From contig NZ_UYYD01000004.1 in assembly GCF_900625105.1 (NCBI RefSeq), positions 62,001-126,000 of the forward strand: a DNA stretch of 64,000 nucleotides, given 5' to 3'. Positions 53,192 through 61,663 of the stretch are shown in pieces. The notes below the pieces were generated by a model. That model saw only the letters and a list, made by a program, of their open reading frames with translations, made no database searches and had not been told where the DNA came from. The stretch's first letter is position 1. Every line of letters starts with the position of its first letter. The stretch is from Agathobaculum sp. Marseille-P7918. Lineage in GTDB: Bacteria; Bacillota; Clostridia; Oscillospirales; Butyricicoccaceae. The position numbers and the translations under genes are program-made.

Positions 53192-54328
53192 TTGAGACTG
53201 TATATCACCGGCGGCGGTACGGGCGGCCATGTGACGCCCGGGCTGGCGATTGCACGTTATTTTGAACACAAGCATCCGGATACGGTCGTGCGTTTTGCCG
53301 GCTCCAAGCGCGGCATCGAGAACAAGTTGGTGCCGCGGGAAGGATATCCGCTGGACGCAATCGAGATCATCGGCATGTCGCGTTCGCTCAGCCCGAAGGG
53401 GCTGGCGCACAATGTAAAAGCGGCAAAGTTGGCGGTTTCGGCGGTCAGCACGGCGAAAAAGCTGCTGCGGCAGGCGCGGCCGGACTGCGTCATCGGCTGC
53501 GGCGGTTATGCTTCGTTTGCTGTGGTGCGGGCGGCGCAGCAGATGGGAATTCCCACGGTGCTGCTCGAAGTCAACGCCCTGCCCGGCAAAGTGACCAAGA
53601 TGCTGGCGAAAAAGGCGGACCGTGTGCTGGTCTGCTTTGAACAGGCCAAAGAGATCCTCGGCGGGGGCGACAAGGTCGTGCTGACCGGTGCGCCTGTGCG
53701 CGGGGAAATCCTTGCGGCGGACCGCGAAAAGGCGCGCGCCCGCTTTGGGCTGGGCGAGAACGACCAGCTGGTCGTGTCCTTCTGGGGCTCGATGGGCGCC
53801 AAGTATATGAATGAGCATATGGCGGGCACGATTGCGCTCGAGTGCAAGAACAACGTGCCGTATCATCATGTGCATGCCACGGGCGCGGCGGCGCGCGATT
53901 GGCTGCCGCAGATGGCCAAGGAACAGGGCGCGGATCTGGCCGCGCACCCGAATATCCAAGTGACCGAATATATTTATGATATGGCCGACCGCATGGCCGC
54001 GGCCGATCTGGTGGTTTGCCGCGCGGGCGCGGCGACGCTGGGCGAGCTGTGTATGCTGGGACGGCCCGCGCTTCTGGTGCCGTCGCCGTATGTGGCGGAA
54101 AACCATCAGGAGAAAAACGCCCGTGCGCTGGAAAAAGCCGGCGGCTGCCGCGTCCTGCTGGAAAAGGACGCGTCTCCGCGCAAGCTGTATGACGAGATCC
54201 AGACCATGCTCGCCGATCCGGCGGCGCTGCGGCAGATGGGGCACGACGCCACTAGCCTTGCCGCGCATGACGCGAGCGAGAAGATCTACCGTGAGATCCT
54301 TTGGGCGATCGAGCATCACGGAAAATAA
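53192..54328 (+). CDS. murG: UDP-N-acetylglucosamine--N-acetylmuramyl-(pentapeptide) pyrophosphoryl-undecaprenol N-acetylglucosamine transferase
   Basis: Makes lipid II from lipid I at the inner membrane face. The 378-residue GT-B enzyme has the N-terminal glycine loop ITGGGTGGHVTPGLAIA, the VIGCGGYASFAVVRAA region and the C-terminal CRAGAATLGELCMLGRPALLVPSP donor-binding segment. Translation starts at a TTG at 53192 with GAAGGGGGA upstream; the product then begins MRLYITGGGTGG. No murC or murB follows. Confidence 0.96.
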   Translation: MRLYITGGGTGGHVTPGLAIARYFEHKHPDTVVRFAGSKRGIENKLVPREGYPLDAIEIIGMSRSLSPKGLAHNVKAAKLAVSAVSTAKKLLRQARPDCVIGCGGYASFAVVRAAQQMGIPTVLLEVNALPGKVTKMLAKKADRVLVCFEQAKEILGGGDKVVLTGAPVRGEILAADREKARARFGLGENDQLVVSFWGSMGAKYMNEHMAGTIALECKNNVPYHHVHATGAAARDWLPQMAKEQGADLAAHPNIQVTEYIYDMADRMAAADLVVCRAGAATLGELCMLGRPALLVPSPYVAENHQEKNARALEKAGGCRVLLEKDASPRKLYDEIQTMLADPAALRQMGHDATSLAAHDASEKIYREILWAIEHHGK

Positions 54329-54346
54329 CAACAAAGGGGCGTTGAC

Positions 54347-55381
54347 ATGAGACGCAGAAAGCGAAGACAGAAAACGCCCGAGCAGATGCGCCGGCGCGCA
54401 AGCCGCCGGCAGCGCTTTTTTCATGCTGTGGGTCGGGTGGTGTTCCTCCTTGTGCTGTTGGCCGCCGCGACATTGGCGCTGACGGTTTTCTTCAAAGTGG
54501 ATACCATCACCGTGGAGGGCGCGATGAAATACCGCGCGGAAGAGATCGTTGCGGGGATGGACGTCAAGCAAGGGGACAACCTGTATCTTTGGAATAAGGT
54601 AAAGGTGTCGGATGCGCTGCTCGAACGGTTCCCGTATCTGGAAACCGTGCAGATCCGGCGGCATTTGCCCAACGCGCTGGTGGTCACCGTGACCGAATGC
54701 ACCGCGGCGGTCGCCGTGCCGTCGGACGGCGGCTATCTTTATCTCAGCGAACAAGGCAAGGTGCTCGAGCAGAGCGCACAGAACAACGGCCTTCCGGTCG
54801 TGGTCGGTATGACGCTGTCCGGCATGCTGCCCGGACAGATGCTTTCGGCAGACGCGAGCGATGAAGTGCAAGCGCTGCTGACTATTTTACAGACCATGGA
54901 CGCTGCCGAAATGCTGGACGGCCTTTCGTTTATCAATCTGTCCGATCTGCACGATATCCGCATCGGCTATCAGAATCGGTTTGATATCCAAATCGGTACG
55001 ATCGATGATCTGGCGTATCATCTGCGCTTTGCGCAGACCGTGATCGAGGAGCGTCTGTCGCCGTCGGATATCGGACGGCTGTATTGGGATGACCAGAACC
55101 GTCTGCACTATGTGCCGGATACCGCGGAAAACGTGGCGAAATCCGGTATGGATGCAACAGCGGCTGCGGCGGCGGAGTCCGCCTCGGGCGATGCTGCGCA
55201 GAAGACGGATGGAACGGATGCACAGGATACGGAAACACCGGATTCGGACGGGACGGACGCACAGAGTGCGGAGTCGTCCGGCGAAATCAGTGAGGACGGA
55301 TCGGGTGCAGAGGACCAGACCGGAGCAGAGGAGGATCAGACCGATACGGAAGACACAGACTGGGATACAACAGAGGAATAA
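54347..55381 (+). CDS. ftsQ: cell division protein FtsQ/DivIB with acidic C-terminal tail
   Basis: A 344-residue bitopic divisome protein. A strongly basic N-terminus (1-27) and one membrane helix (about 28-48) precede a POTRA domain (about 49-120; VDTITVEGAMKYRAEEIV, LYLWNKVKVSDALLERFPYLETVQI) and the beta domain (to about 255). The last 80 residues are a low-complexity Asp/Glu/Ser/Thr/Ala tail that is absent from typical FtsQ. It follows murG by 18 bases. Confidence 0.9.
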   Translation: MRRRKRRQKTPEQMRRRASRRQRFFHAVGRVVFLLVLLAAATLALTVFFKVDTITVEGAMKYRAEEIVAGMDVKQGDNLYLWNKVKVSDALLERFPYLETVQIRRHLPNALVVTVTECTAAVAVPSDGGYLYLSEQGKVLEQSAQNNGLPVVVGMTLSGMLPGQMLSADASDEVQALLTILQTMDAAEMLDGLSFINLSDLHDIRIGYQNRFDIQIGTIDDLAYHLRFAQTVIEERLSPSDIGRLYWDDQNRLHYVPDTAENVAKSGMDATAAAAAESASGDAAQKTDGTDAQDTETPDSDGTDAQSAESSGEISEDGSGAEDQTGAEEDQTDTEDTDWDTTEE

Positions 55382-55516
55382 GGAAAAAGGGGGAAAATGA
55401 ACCAAAAGATAGCTGGAATGCTTTGCACAGCGCGGCTTTGCGGGGCATTTTGGTATGGATTTGGTGGAATGATACAGAAAAGTTTCAGTTTTTTTTAAGC
55501 AATTCACTAATTTATG

Positions 55517-55545
55517 TTGCAAAATGGAACAATTAGAGGTAAAAT
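55517..55545 (+). promoter_or_regulatory. sigma-A promoter of ftsZ
   Basis: TTGCAA (55517-55522), a 17-base spacer and TAAAAT (55540-55545). It gives ftsZ its own transcript with a leader of about 100 bases. Confidence 0.75.
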
Positions 55546-55586
55546 TAAAACAATAGGGACAGCTTGCTTGCGGCAGGCAGCAGGCT

Positions 55587-55606
55587 TTATACGAAAGAAC
55601 GTATAA
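55587..55606 (+). promoter_or_regulatory. inverted repeat in the ftsZ leader
   Basis: TTATACG (55587-55593) and CGTATAA (55600-55606) form a perfect seven-base dyad with an AAAGAA loop, 30 bases before the ribosome binding site. It may be an operator or an mRNA hairpin. Confidence 0.4.
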
Positions 55607-55650
55607 GATAATCTGAAGGATTCTTTATCATAAAACGGAGGATGGCAACA

Positions 55651-56799
55651 ATGGGTTTTGAGTTTGAACAGGGCTTGGATAATGTAGTAAACATTAAAGT
55701 TATCGGCGTAGGCGGCGGCGGCGGCAACGCGGTCAACCGCATGGTCGAAAGCGGCGTGCAGGGTGTTGAGTTTATTTCGATCAACACGGATATGCAGGCG
55801 CTGAACTTTTCTCAGGCCGGCACCAAGATCCAGATTGGCGAGAAGCTGACCAAGGGACAGGGCGCAGGCGCAAACCCGGAGATCGGCCGCAAGGCAGCGG
55901 AGGAAAGCAAGGACCAGATCGCTGCGGCGCTTGCCAATACACATATGGTATTCATCACCGCCGGCATGGGCGGCGGCACCGGCACCGGTGCGGCACCGGT
56001 CGTGGCGCAGATCGCCCGTGAAATGGGCATCCTGACGGTCGGCGTTGTCACCCGTCCGTTCGCGTTCGAGGGTAAGAAGCGTCTGGAGCAGGCGCTGGGC
56101 GGTATCGACGAACTGAACAAGAACGTTGACTCGCTGGTCATCATCCCGAACGAGCGTCTGAAGTACGTATCTGAGCAGAAGATCACCTTTAAGAATGCGT
56201 TTGAAATCGCGGACGGCGTGCTCCGTCAGGCGGTTGCCAATATTTCCGAGCTGATCACCGTACCGGGCTTCATCAACCTCGACTTCGCCGACGTTACCTC
56301 GGTGATGAAGGACGCAGGTTACGCGCATATCGGTACCGGCCGTGCAGCTGGGAAAGACAAGGCGGCCGAAGCGGCCCGCATGGCAATTTCCAGCCCGCTG
56401 CTGGAGACCTCGATTGATATGGCGCACGGTGTTATCGTGTCGGTCATCGGTTCGGACGATATCGGTCTGGATGAAGTCGAAACGGCTGCCACCATGGTGC
56501 AGCAGGCGGCACATCCGGATGCGCACATCATCTTCGGTGCATTCATCGACGACACGATGGATGATGAGATCCGCGTGGTTGTTATCGCAACCGGTTTTGA
56601 CAACATCCCGAACTCCGCAAAGATGAGCATGGACGGTAATCAGCCGGAGCAGAAGTCGAATTCCGGTCTGTTCACCGAGGCTTCTACAGCTGCGGCAGAG
56701 GACAAGTCCTCGTCTGCGCAGTCCAAGTCCAGCGATCTGGGTTCGGATGACGCGGCCTTCGACGTGCTGATGCGCATCTTTGATAAGGACCATCGCTGA
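55651..56799 (+). CDS. ftsZ: cell division protein FtsZ
   Basis: Tubulin-like GTPase forming the cytokinetic ring. The 382-residue protein has the glycine-rich [12 protein letters not shown], the tubulin signature [10 protein letters not shown] (107-116), the T7-loop region [13 protein letters not shown] and a variable Ser/Ala linker. The C-terminal peptide [13 protein letters not shown] differs from the usual DIPxFLRRR that binds FtsA; no ftsA is present. The ATG at 55651 is preferred to 55642 because GGAGG is nine bases away instead of abutting. Confidence 0.97.
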   Translation: MGFEFEQGLDNVVNIKVIGVGGGGGNAVNRMVESGVQGVEFISINTDMQALNFSQAGTKIQIGEKLTKGQGAGANPEIGRKAAEESKDQIAAALANTHMVFITAGMGGGTGTGAAPVVAQIAREMGILTVGVVTRPFAFEGKKRLEQALGGIDELNKNVDSLVIIPNERLKYVSEQKITFKNAFEIADGVLRQAVANISELITVPGFINLDFADVTSVMKDAGYAHIGTGRAAGKDKAAEAARMAISSPLLETSIDMAHGVIVSVIGSDDIGLDEVETAATMVQQAAHPDAHIIFGAFIDDTMDDEIRVVVIATGFDNIPNSAKMSMDGNQPEQKSNSGLFTEASTAAAEDKSSSAQSKSSDLGSDDAAFDVLMRIFDKDHR

Positions 56800-56824
56800 T
56801 ATCGTTATAGCATAAATGACAGAG

Positions 56825-56849
56825 AAACAGCCCTTTATAGGGCTGTTTT
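56825..56849 (+). terminator. intrinsic terminator after ftsZ
   Basis: AAACAGCCCT pairs with AGGGCTGTTT (loop TTAT) and ends in TTTT. Confidence 0.85.
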
Positions 56850-56897
56850 GGTCTGAAAAGGCCTTGTAAAATTCTTGTAAAAAGGAGTGTGATCACC

Positions 56898-56957
56898 GTG
56901 AGTGCTGACCCTCGAAGTAAGCAAAAACTACAAACTCGCGGTGGCGCATTTGCGTGA
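56898..56957 (+). CDS. possible 19-residue leader ORF upstream of corA
   Basis: A GTG-initiated ORF (MSADPRSKQKLQTRGGAFA) has a good ribosome binding site (AAAGGAG, ten bases upstream) and stops 22 bases before corA. Between the two, CCGC-N6-GCGG can form a small hairpin that includes the corA ribosome binding site. A translated leader could therefore control corA access. It could equally be chance. Confidence 0.3.
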   Translation: MSADPRSKQKLQTRGGAFA

Positions 56958-56979
56958 AGCCGCGGAAAGGCGGTAAGAT

Positions 56980-57921
56980 ATGGTAGAATTCTACAAGACC
57001 ATTGATGGTAGAATCACGGAAATCAGCGGCTTCGCAGAGGGCTGCTGGGTGAATATGGTGCATCCCAGTTCGGATGAACTGGAGGAGATCGCCCGCGCGG
57101 CGCATGTGGAAGAGGAATTCGTGCGCGCAGCGCTCGACCCGGAGGAAAGCTCGCGTGTCGAGACTGAGGACGATCAGCTGTTAATGATTGTTGACATCCC
57201 GATGGTGGAAAAAAGCTCGGTCGAGGACGGCGGCCAAATGTTCAGCACGCTGCCAATGGGCATCGTGGTGGCGCAGAATGCGGTCATCACGGTTTGTCTG
57301 GAGGACAGCATCGTCCTGCGTTCGATCGCAGAGGGTGCGGTCAAAGGCGTGCACACCGCGCTGCGTACACGCTTTGTGTTCCAGATCCTGCTGCGTGTGG
57401 CCGGACGCTTCCTGAAAAACCTGCGCATGATCGAGCGCGACTTTACCCGCATCGAGAAGCGCTTGTATGATTCGCTCAAGAACGAAGAGCTGATCCAGCT
57501 GCTCGGGCTGTCCAAATCGTTGGTTTACTTCTCCGCCTCCCTCAAGGGCAACGAAGTGACGATGGAAAAGGTACTGCGCGGACGTGTGCTCAAGCTGTAT
57601 GAGGATGACCGTGACATCCTGGAGGACGCGCTGATCGAGATCCGGCAGGCCATCGAGATGGCCGGCATTTACTCGAGCATTTTGTCCGGCACGATGGACG
57701 CATACGCTTCGGTCGTATCCAACAACCTGAATATCATCATGAAGGTGCTCACTGTACTGACCATCATCATGACCATTCCAAATATCATCTTCGGTTTTTA
57801 CGGCATGAATATCGAGGGCGGCAACCTGCCGGGCGATTTTGTCTGGTGGATACCGCTTTTGATCTCGGTGGCCGCGTGCTTCTTCGCGTGGTTCATGCTC
57901 AAAAAGAAGAATCTGGATTGA
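56980..57921 (+). CDS. corA: CorA family divalent cation transporter
   Basis: Pentameric magnesium (or cobalt/nickel) channel. The 313-residue protein has a large N-terminal cytoplasmic funnel domain, a long stalk helix and two C-terminal membrane helices. The pore signature is YGMN followed by EGG, close to the end, as the family requires, with a second helix VWWIPLLISVAACFFAWFML and a basic tail. Metal choice cannot be told from sequence. Confidence 0.95.
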   Translation: MVEFYKTIDGRITEISGFAEGCWVNMVHPSSDELEEIARAAHVEEEFVRAALDPEESSRVETEDDQLLMIVDIPMVEKSSVEDGGQMFSTLPMGIVVAQNAVITVCLEDSIVLRSIAEGAVKGVHTALRTRFVFQILLRVAGRFLKNLRMIERDFTRIEKRLYDSLKNEELIQLLGLSKSLVYFSASLKGNEVTMEKVLRGRVLKLYEDDRDILEDALIEIRQAIEMAGIYSSILSGTMDAYASVVSNNLNIIMKVLTVLTIIMTIPNIIFGFYGMNIEGGNLPGDFVWWIPLLISVAACFFAWFMLKKKNLD

Positions 57922-57927
57922 TTTTTG

Positions 57928-57950
57928 GCGCCGCATAAGCGGCGCTTTTT
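57928..57950 (+). terminator. intrinsic terminator after corA
   Basis: GCGCCGC and GCGGCGC form a seven-base stem (loop ATAA) followed by TTTTT. Confidence 0.85.
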
Positions 57951-57969
57951 GTTTTCCGGGGAAATAACA

Positions 57970-58001
57970 AAACAGGGCGCGCCTTGCGGCGCGCCCTGTT
58001 T
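57970..58001 (-). terminator. terminator of the sigma/anti-sigma unit
   Basis: A perfect 14-base stem (57970-57983 with 57988-58001, loop TTGC) precedes AACAAA on the plus strand, giving TTTGTT on the minus strand. It faces the minus-strand gene ending at 58012. Confidence 0.7.
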
Positions 58002-58011
58002 GTTGTTTTTG

Positions 58012-59082
58012 TTATTCCTGCCAGACAAGAGGAATGGTCTCGCCGAAGATCGTGATGGATTCCACTTCCTCCAGCGGGATGGGTTCCGGCAGCAGGCCAA
58101 TCGCCGCATGGCCGTGGAGCGAATACTGATAGTCAAGTTGGTACTGCGAGCCATCGCGGGTACGCAGGACTGGCGAAGCGCCAGTCAGATAATATGTGTC
58201 GCCGTATTCATCCAACACACCGTCCAGATAGAGGTTGTGATCGTCGTCATATGCCATTTCTTTGTCATACTGGAATTCGATGTAATAGTAGGTTGGGGTG
58301 AACGCGATGGATTCAATGGTAATGTTGAGATTACCATACTGCATTTGCTGGCCTGCCTGCGCCTGTACCGTGGTTTCGGTAAACGTGAGCGGTACCTCGA
58401 TCGTCCAGACTCCGGGGACAACGATTCGGTCAAAGCCGATGTGGTTTCCATCTTTTTTGTAGCTGCACACATTGGAAAAATAGAAGCTGAGCGGCACGCC
58501 TTCCATCTGTTGGACATTCGGCAGCGCCATCTCAATGCTCAAATGGAATTCGCGCATATCGGGTTCGAAAGACGGTGGATTGTCGCCTCCACCGCCGTTC
58601 ACCGGCTCGCCATTGGCCAGAAAACGGATATCCTCGAAGGTGAGTGCATAGGTCTGTGGTTCTTCCGCCGGATCGACGAACGCAGAGCCATCCTGCTTTG
58701 TGACAGAGAACAGCGCACATACATTGTGTTCGTCGGTGTACATGCCGCTCAGGGTAACGGTCACGCCATTGCATTCTGTGCTGGCGCCGCTTGCGGTAAA
58801 GCCGGTGTTTTCCTCTACGGTATCAGGGGAAAGATTGAAAAAATCCGCCAGTCGCGCGCGGCCGGCATCCGGATCAGCGAAAAAGACGACGACTGTGCCT
58901 GCCGCTGCTGTAAACGTCAGCACACAGGCGATAATGGCCGCAATGAGGATGGCTTTTGGGGGGCGCCGCCGTTTTTTCGGCTTTTGGGCGGCCGCAGCCG
59001 CCTGTTTCAGTTGTTCAATCAGCATATCCTGTTCCGCCTCGGTAAAGTGCAGCGCGTCGAGCGCTTGGTTATATCGTCTCAT
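58012..59082 (-). CDS. DUF4179-like membrane anti-sigma factor
   Basis: A 356-residue protein with a cytoplasmic N-terminus (1-45), one membrane helix at about 46-66 and a large beta-rich extracellular domain. It starts 14 bases inside the end of the ECF sigma gene, the typical arrangement in which the membrane protein holds the sigma factor inactive. The extracellular part resembles DUF4179/RsiV-like sensors of clostridia. ATG at 59082 (MRRYNQALDALHF) was chosen over a longer frame because of overlap with the sigma gene. The signal sensed is unknown. Confidence 0.78.
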   Translation of the reverse strand: MRRYNQALDALHFTEAEQDMLIEQLKQAAAAAQKPKKRRRPPKAILIAAIIACVLTFTAAAGTVVVFFADPDAGRARLADFFNLSPDTVEENTGFTASGASTECNGVTVTLSGMYTDEHNVCALFSVTKQDGSAFVDPAEEPQTYALTFEDIRFLANGEPVNGGGGDNPPSFEPDMREFHLSIEMALPNVQQMEGVPLSFYFSNVCSYKKDGNHIGFDRIVVPGVWTIEVPLTFTETTVQAQAGQQMQYGNLNITIESIAFTPTYYYIEFQYDKEMAYDDDHNLYLDGVLDEYGDTYYLTGASPVLRTRDGSQYQLDYQYSLHGHAAIGLLPEPIPLEEVESITIFGETIPLVWQE

Positions 59083-59578
59083 TGTCGCTGCCCTCCAGTT
59101 CTTGTTTGAGTTTGGCGCGGGCGCGGGCAAGCCGCTGCCGTACGGCGGCGGGCTTTGCGCCGATCATCGCCGCGATTTCTTCGGCGTTGTAGCCTTCCTT
59201 ATAATATAGGTAGATGACTTCACGATATTTGACCGGCAGACGCTGTACCGCGGCCAGCACGCCGGTGTCTTCCGCGGGAAGAAAGGGAACCTCGCGTTCG
59301 ATCAGCTCGTCGAATGGGACAGAGCGGCGGCGCCAGCCGCTCTTGAGGATGTCCTTGCATTCGTTGATCGTCATGCGGATGATGAATGCGCGCGTTTCGC
59401 CTTCGCTGTCAAAGCGTCGGTCGCTTTGCAGCAATTTGAGAAATACGTTCTGGCATACATCCTGCGCATCCGCCCGGCCGAGCGAATAGGTGAAGCACAG
59501 CCGCAGGATCATGCCCGAATACCGATGTACGAATACTGCGGCGTCGGCCGCATCCTGCCAGACCGGCATAGCGATCAT
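59069..59578 (-). CDS. ECF-type RNA polymerase sigma factor
   Basis: A 169-residue sigma-70 family protein with region 2 (about 14-80; RLCFTYSLGRADAQDVCQNVFLKLL) and region 4 (about 105-155; LPVKYREVIYLYYKEGYNAEEIAAMIGAKPAAVRQRLARARAKL). Regions 1 and 3 are absent, as in ECF factors. A second Met at residue 4 is also a possible start. It forms a unit with the downstream anti-sigma gene and probably drives its own transcription, though I cannot define its promoter motif. Confidence 0.93.
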   Translation of the reverse strand: MIAMPVWQDAADAAVFVHRYSGMILRLCFTYSLGRADAQDVCQNVFLKLLQSDRRFDSEGETRAFIIRMTINECKDILKSGWRRRSVPFDELIEREVPFLPAEDTGVLAAVQRLPVKYREVIYLYYKEGYNAEEIAAMIGAKPAAVRQRLARARAKLKQELEGSDNETI

Positions 59579-59896
59579 CTCCTTTCACTCTAATAACGAT
59601 TGACGGCGGCAATGTGTGACGAAATGGAAGATGATTTTCAATCTTAAGAATTTCTTGCGGAATGCAAGCGCAATCGGTGGTATACTGCAAGCAGGATGAC
59701 GAAGGTTTGTGACAAAAAACAGTGATGAAAATTGCAGAAAAAATCGCGGTTTTTTTGTGCGAACAGAGAAAAATTGCAATAAATGCCTGAAAAAACGCAA
59801 AAAGTAGTTGCATTCAACGGGAATAGTGCTATGATATTACAAGGAAAAAACGGAATGAAAGTTTATGGACTAAAATGAAGGAGACAAAGGATTGAC
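59579..59896. other. 318-base divergent intergenic region between the ECF sigma gene and the glycosyltransferase gene
   Basis: It is AT-rich compared with the flanks and has no convincing ORF. A promoter for the plus-strand gene is seen at 59808-59835 and an extended -10 (TGGTATACT) at 59678-59686 could be a second one. No clear ECF-type promoter was recognised on the minus strand. Confidence 0.55.
59808..59835 (+). promoter_or_regulatory. predicted promoter of the GT2 glycosyltransferase gene
   Basis: TTGCAT (59808-59813), a 16-base spacer and TATGAT (59830-59835) lie about 60 bases before the ATG. Confidence 0.6.
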
Positions 59897-61180
59897 ATGC
59901 TTCGGTTTTTAGAGAGTCTGCAATTTGTTTTATTCATATTTTTTACGGCAGCCTATGCGTATCAGGTCGTGTATCTGATCATCGGTCTGGTTGGCAAGGG
60001 CCGTGAAGGCAAGCAGGATGCCAAACTGCATCGCTATGCGGCGATCATTTCAGCGCGTAATGAGGAGGCCGTCATCGGAGACCTGATCGGAACGCTGAAA
60101 AAACAGGATTATCCGTCCGAACTGCTGGATGTGTTCGTTATTGCGGATAACTGCACGGACAGCACGGCGGAGGTTTCCCGCAAGGCGGGCGCGATCGTGT
60201 ACGAGCGTTTTAATAAGGTACAGGTCGGCAAGGGCTATGCGCTGGATTATCTGTTCCATCATATCTTTGCGGATTATGGTGAAACGACGTATGACGGCTT
60301 TTTCGTGTTTGATGCGGATAACCTGGTAGATCCGCAGTTCGTCCGCGAGATGAACAAGATGTTTGATACCGGTGAGTTTGCTGCTCTGACCAGCTACCGC
60401 AACTCTAAGAACTTCTGTGACAACTGGATTTCCGCAGGCTATGCGCTGTGGTTCCTGCGCGAAGCGCGTTTCCTGAACCGTCCGCGCACGCAGCTGGGTG
60501 TCAACTGTGCCGTCTCCGGCACCGGTTTCCTGGTGGCGAGCGATGTCATCCGCGAAGAGGGCGGCTGGCCCTATCATCTGCTGACCGAAGATATTGAGTT
60601 CTCTATCGCCTGTGCGGCGCACGGCCGTAAAATCGGTTATTGTGGCACGGCGATCATCTACGACGAACAGCCGATCCAGTTCCGTCAGTCCTGGGATCAG
60701 CGTCTGCGCTGGAGCAAGGGCTTCTATCAGGTAGATGCGAAGTATACGGCGCCGCTGCTGCGCGGCTGCCTGCGCGGCGGCAAGAAGGGCATGTCCTGCT
60801 ATGACATGCTGATGACCGTAGCGCCCTGCAATCTGGTGACAATCGGCGTACTGGGCCTGTCCCTGTTTGTCTGCCTGAGCAGCCTGTCCCAGCCCGCGTT
60901 CATTACATATCGCGTGCTGCGTATGCTGGGCCGTATTATTCTGGCCACGCTGAAGGGCATCTCGTTCAGCCTGTTTATGTTCGGTGCGTTTACCATGGCA
61001 ACCGAGTGGAAGCAGATCAAGGGCAGCACCTGGAAGAAGATCTTTTATGTATTCACCTTCCCGCTGTTCATGCTGACCTATATTCCGATTTCGCTGGCTG
61101 CGCTGGTTGGCAAGGTGGAGTGGAAGCCCATCCGCCACGGCCTTACGGCAAAGGCACACAACGAAAACGAGCGTGCATAA
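59897..61180 (+). CDS. membrane GT2 family glycosyltransferase (processive, cellulose synthase-like)
   Basis: A 427-residue inverting glycosyltransferase. An N-terminal helix (about 8-32) precedes the GT-A domain with ISARNEEAVIGDLI, the FDADN metal site, the TED catalytic base (HLLTEDIEFS) and the QxxRW motif (QRLRWSKGF) typical of processive synthases. Two or three C-terminal helices (about 315-420) form the channel part. Members make beta-linked polymers such as PNAG, hyaluronan-like glycans or glycolipids. No partner genes are adjacent, so the product is unknown. Confidence 0.88.
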   Translation: MLRFLESLQFVLFIFFTAAYAYQVVYLIIGLVGKGREGKQDAKLHRYAAIISARNEEAVIGDLIGTLKKQDYPSELLDVFVIADNCTDSTAEVSRKAGAIVYERFNKVQVGKGYALDYLFHHIFADYGETTYDGFFVFDADNLVDPQFVREMNKMFDTGEFAALTSYRNSKNFCDNWISAGYALWFLREARFLNRPRTQLGVNCAVSGTGFLVASDVIREEGGWPYHLLTEDIEFSIACAAHGRKIGYCGTAIIYDEQPIQFRQSWDQRLRWSKGFYQVDAKYTAPLLRGCLRGGKKGMSCYDMLMTVAPCNLVTIGVLGLSLFVCLSSLSQPAFITYRVLRMLGRIILATLKGISFSLFMFGAFTMATEWKQIKGSTWKKIFYVFTFPLFMLTYIPISLAALVGKVEWKPIRHGLTAKAHNENERA

Positions 61181-61191
61181 CTAAAGATAAG

Positions 61192-61227
61192 AAAAGCTGC
61201 TGCAACAAAAGTTGCAGCAGCTTTTTT
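61192..61227. terminator. bidirectional terminator between the glycosyltransferase and HEPN genes
   Basis: A 15-base perfect stem (61192-61206 with 61211-61225, loop AAAA) has an A-tract and T-tract at its ends. It overlaps the last bases of the HEPN gene. Confidence 0.88.
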
Positions 61228-61663
61228 ATTCCACATGATGCGGCCGGCCGCCGGCATACAGCTCGCGCCGGATGGCGGCAAACATGCGCTCCGCCATATC
61301 CAGATACCGGCGGATCTCCATTTCGTCAATCTCAAATGGAAGATCAGTGGGGTAGCGGGTTTCGATATACAGATCGTTGAGCGCGGCGCTTTCGTCCAGA
61401 TATTCCGAAAACGCATCCGCATCCTGCTGGATCGCCTGCCGGCAAAGATAGGTCAGGTTGTGGCCGTCGAAATGGCGGCCCGTGCGAAACAGCAGGTAGC
61501 CCTTGAGCGCTTTTTCAATGGCCTGCTGGCAGTGGAAGGCGATGTTGTAATGGTCGCCGCCGTAGGTCAGCAGCAGGCGGGCGCATTGCAAGTCGCAGAG
61601 CGCTTTATCCAGCCATTTGTAATAGAAGTGGCTGTCCGACGCGCCTTTACGTCTTCGGCTCAT
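61226..61663 (-). CDS. HEPN domain protein
   Basis: A 145-residue helical protein of the HEPN family (about 15-125): WLDKALCDLQCARLLL, FHCQQAIEKALKGYLL, GHNLTYLCRQAI and ETRYPTDLPF. An Arg63-x4-His68 spacing matches the R-x4-6-H motif of RNase-type HEPN proteins, but this His is also common in non-catalytic members. It overlaps by 17 bases the upstream gene for a nucleotidyltransferase-like protein, the usual HEPN/MNT pairing. It may be a toxin-antitoxin pair or a housekeeping two-protein nucleotidyltransferase. Confidence 0.85.
   Translation of the reverse strand: MSRRRKGASDSHFYYKWLDKALCDLQCARLLLTYGGDHYNIAFHCQQAIEKALKGYLLFRTGRHFDGHNLTYLCRQAIQQDADAFSEYLDESAALNDLYIETRYPTDLPFEIDEMEIRRYLDMAERMFAAIRRELYAGGRPHHVE

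Larger units (their letters stand above)
55382..55650. other. 269-base intergenic region before ftsZ
   Basis: It holds a strong promoter (55517-55545) and a leader with a hairpin TTATACG-N6-CGTATAA at 55587-55606. The first 130 bases show nothing recognisable apart from an eight-T run at 55489-55496 without a strong stem. Confidence 0.55.
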
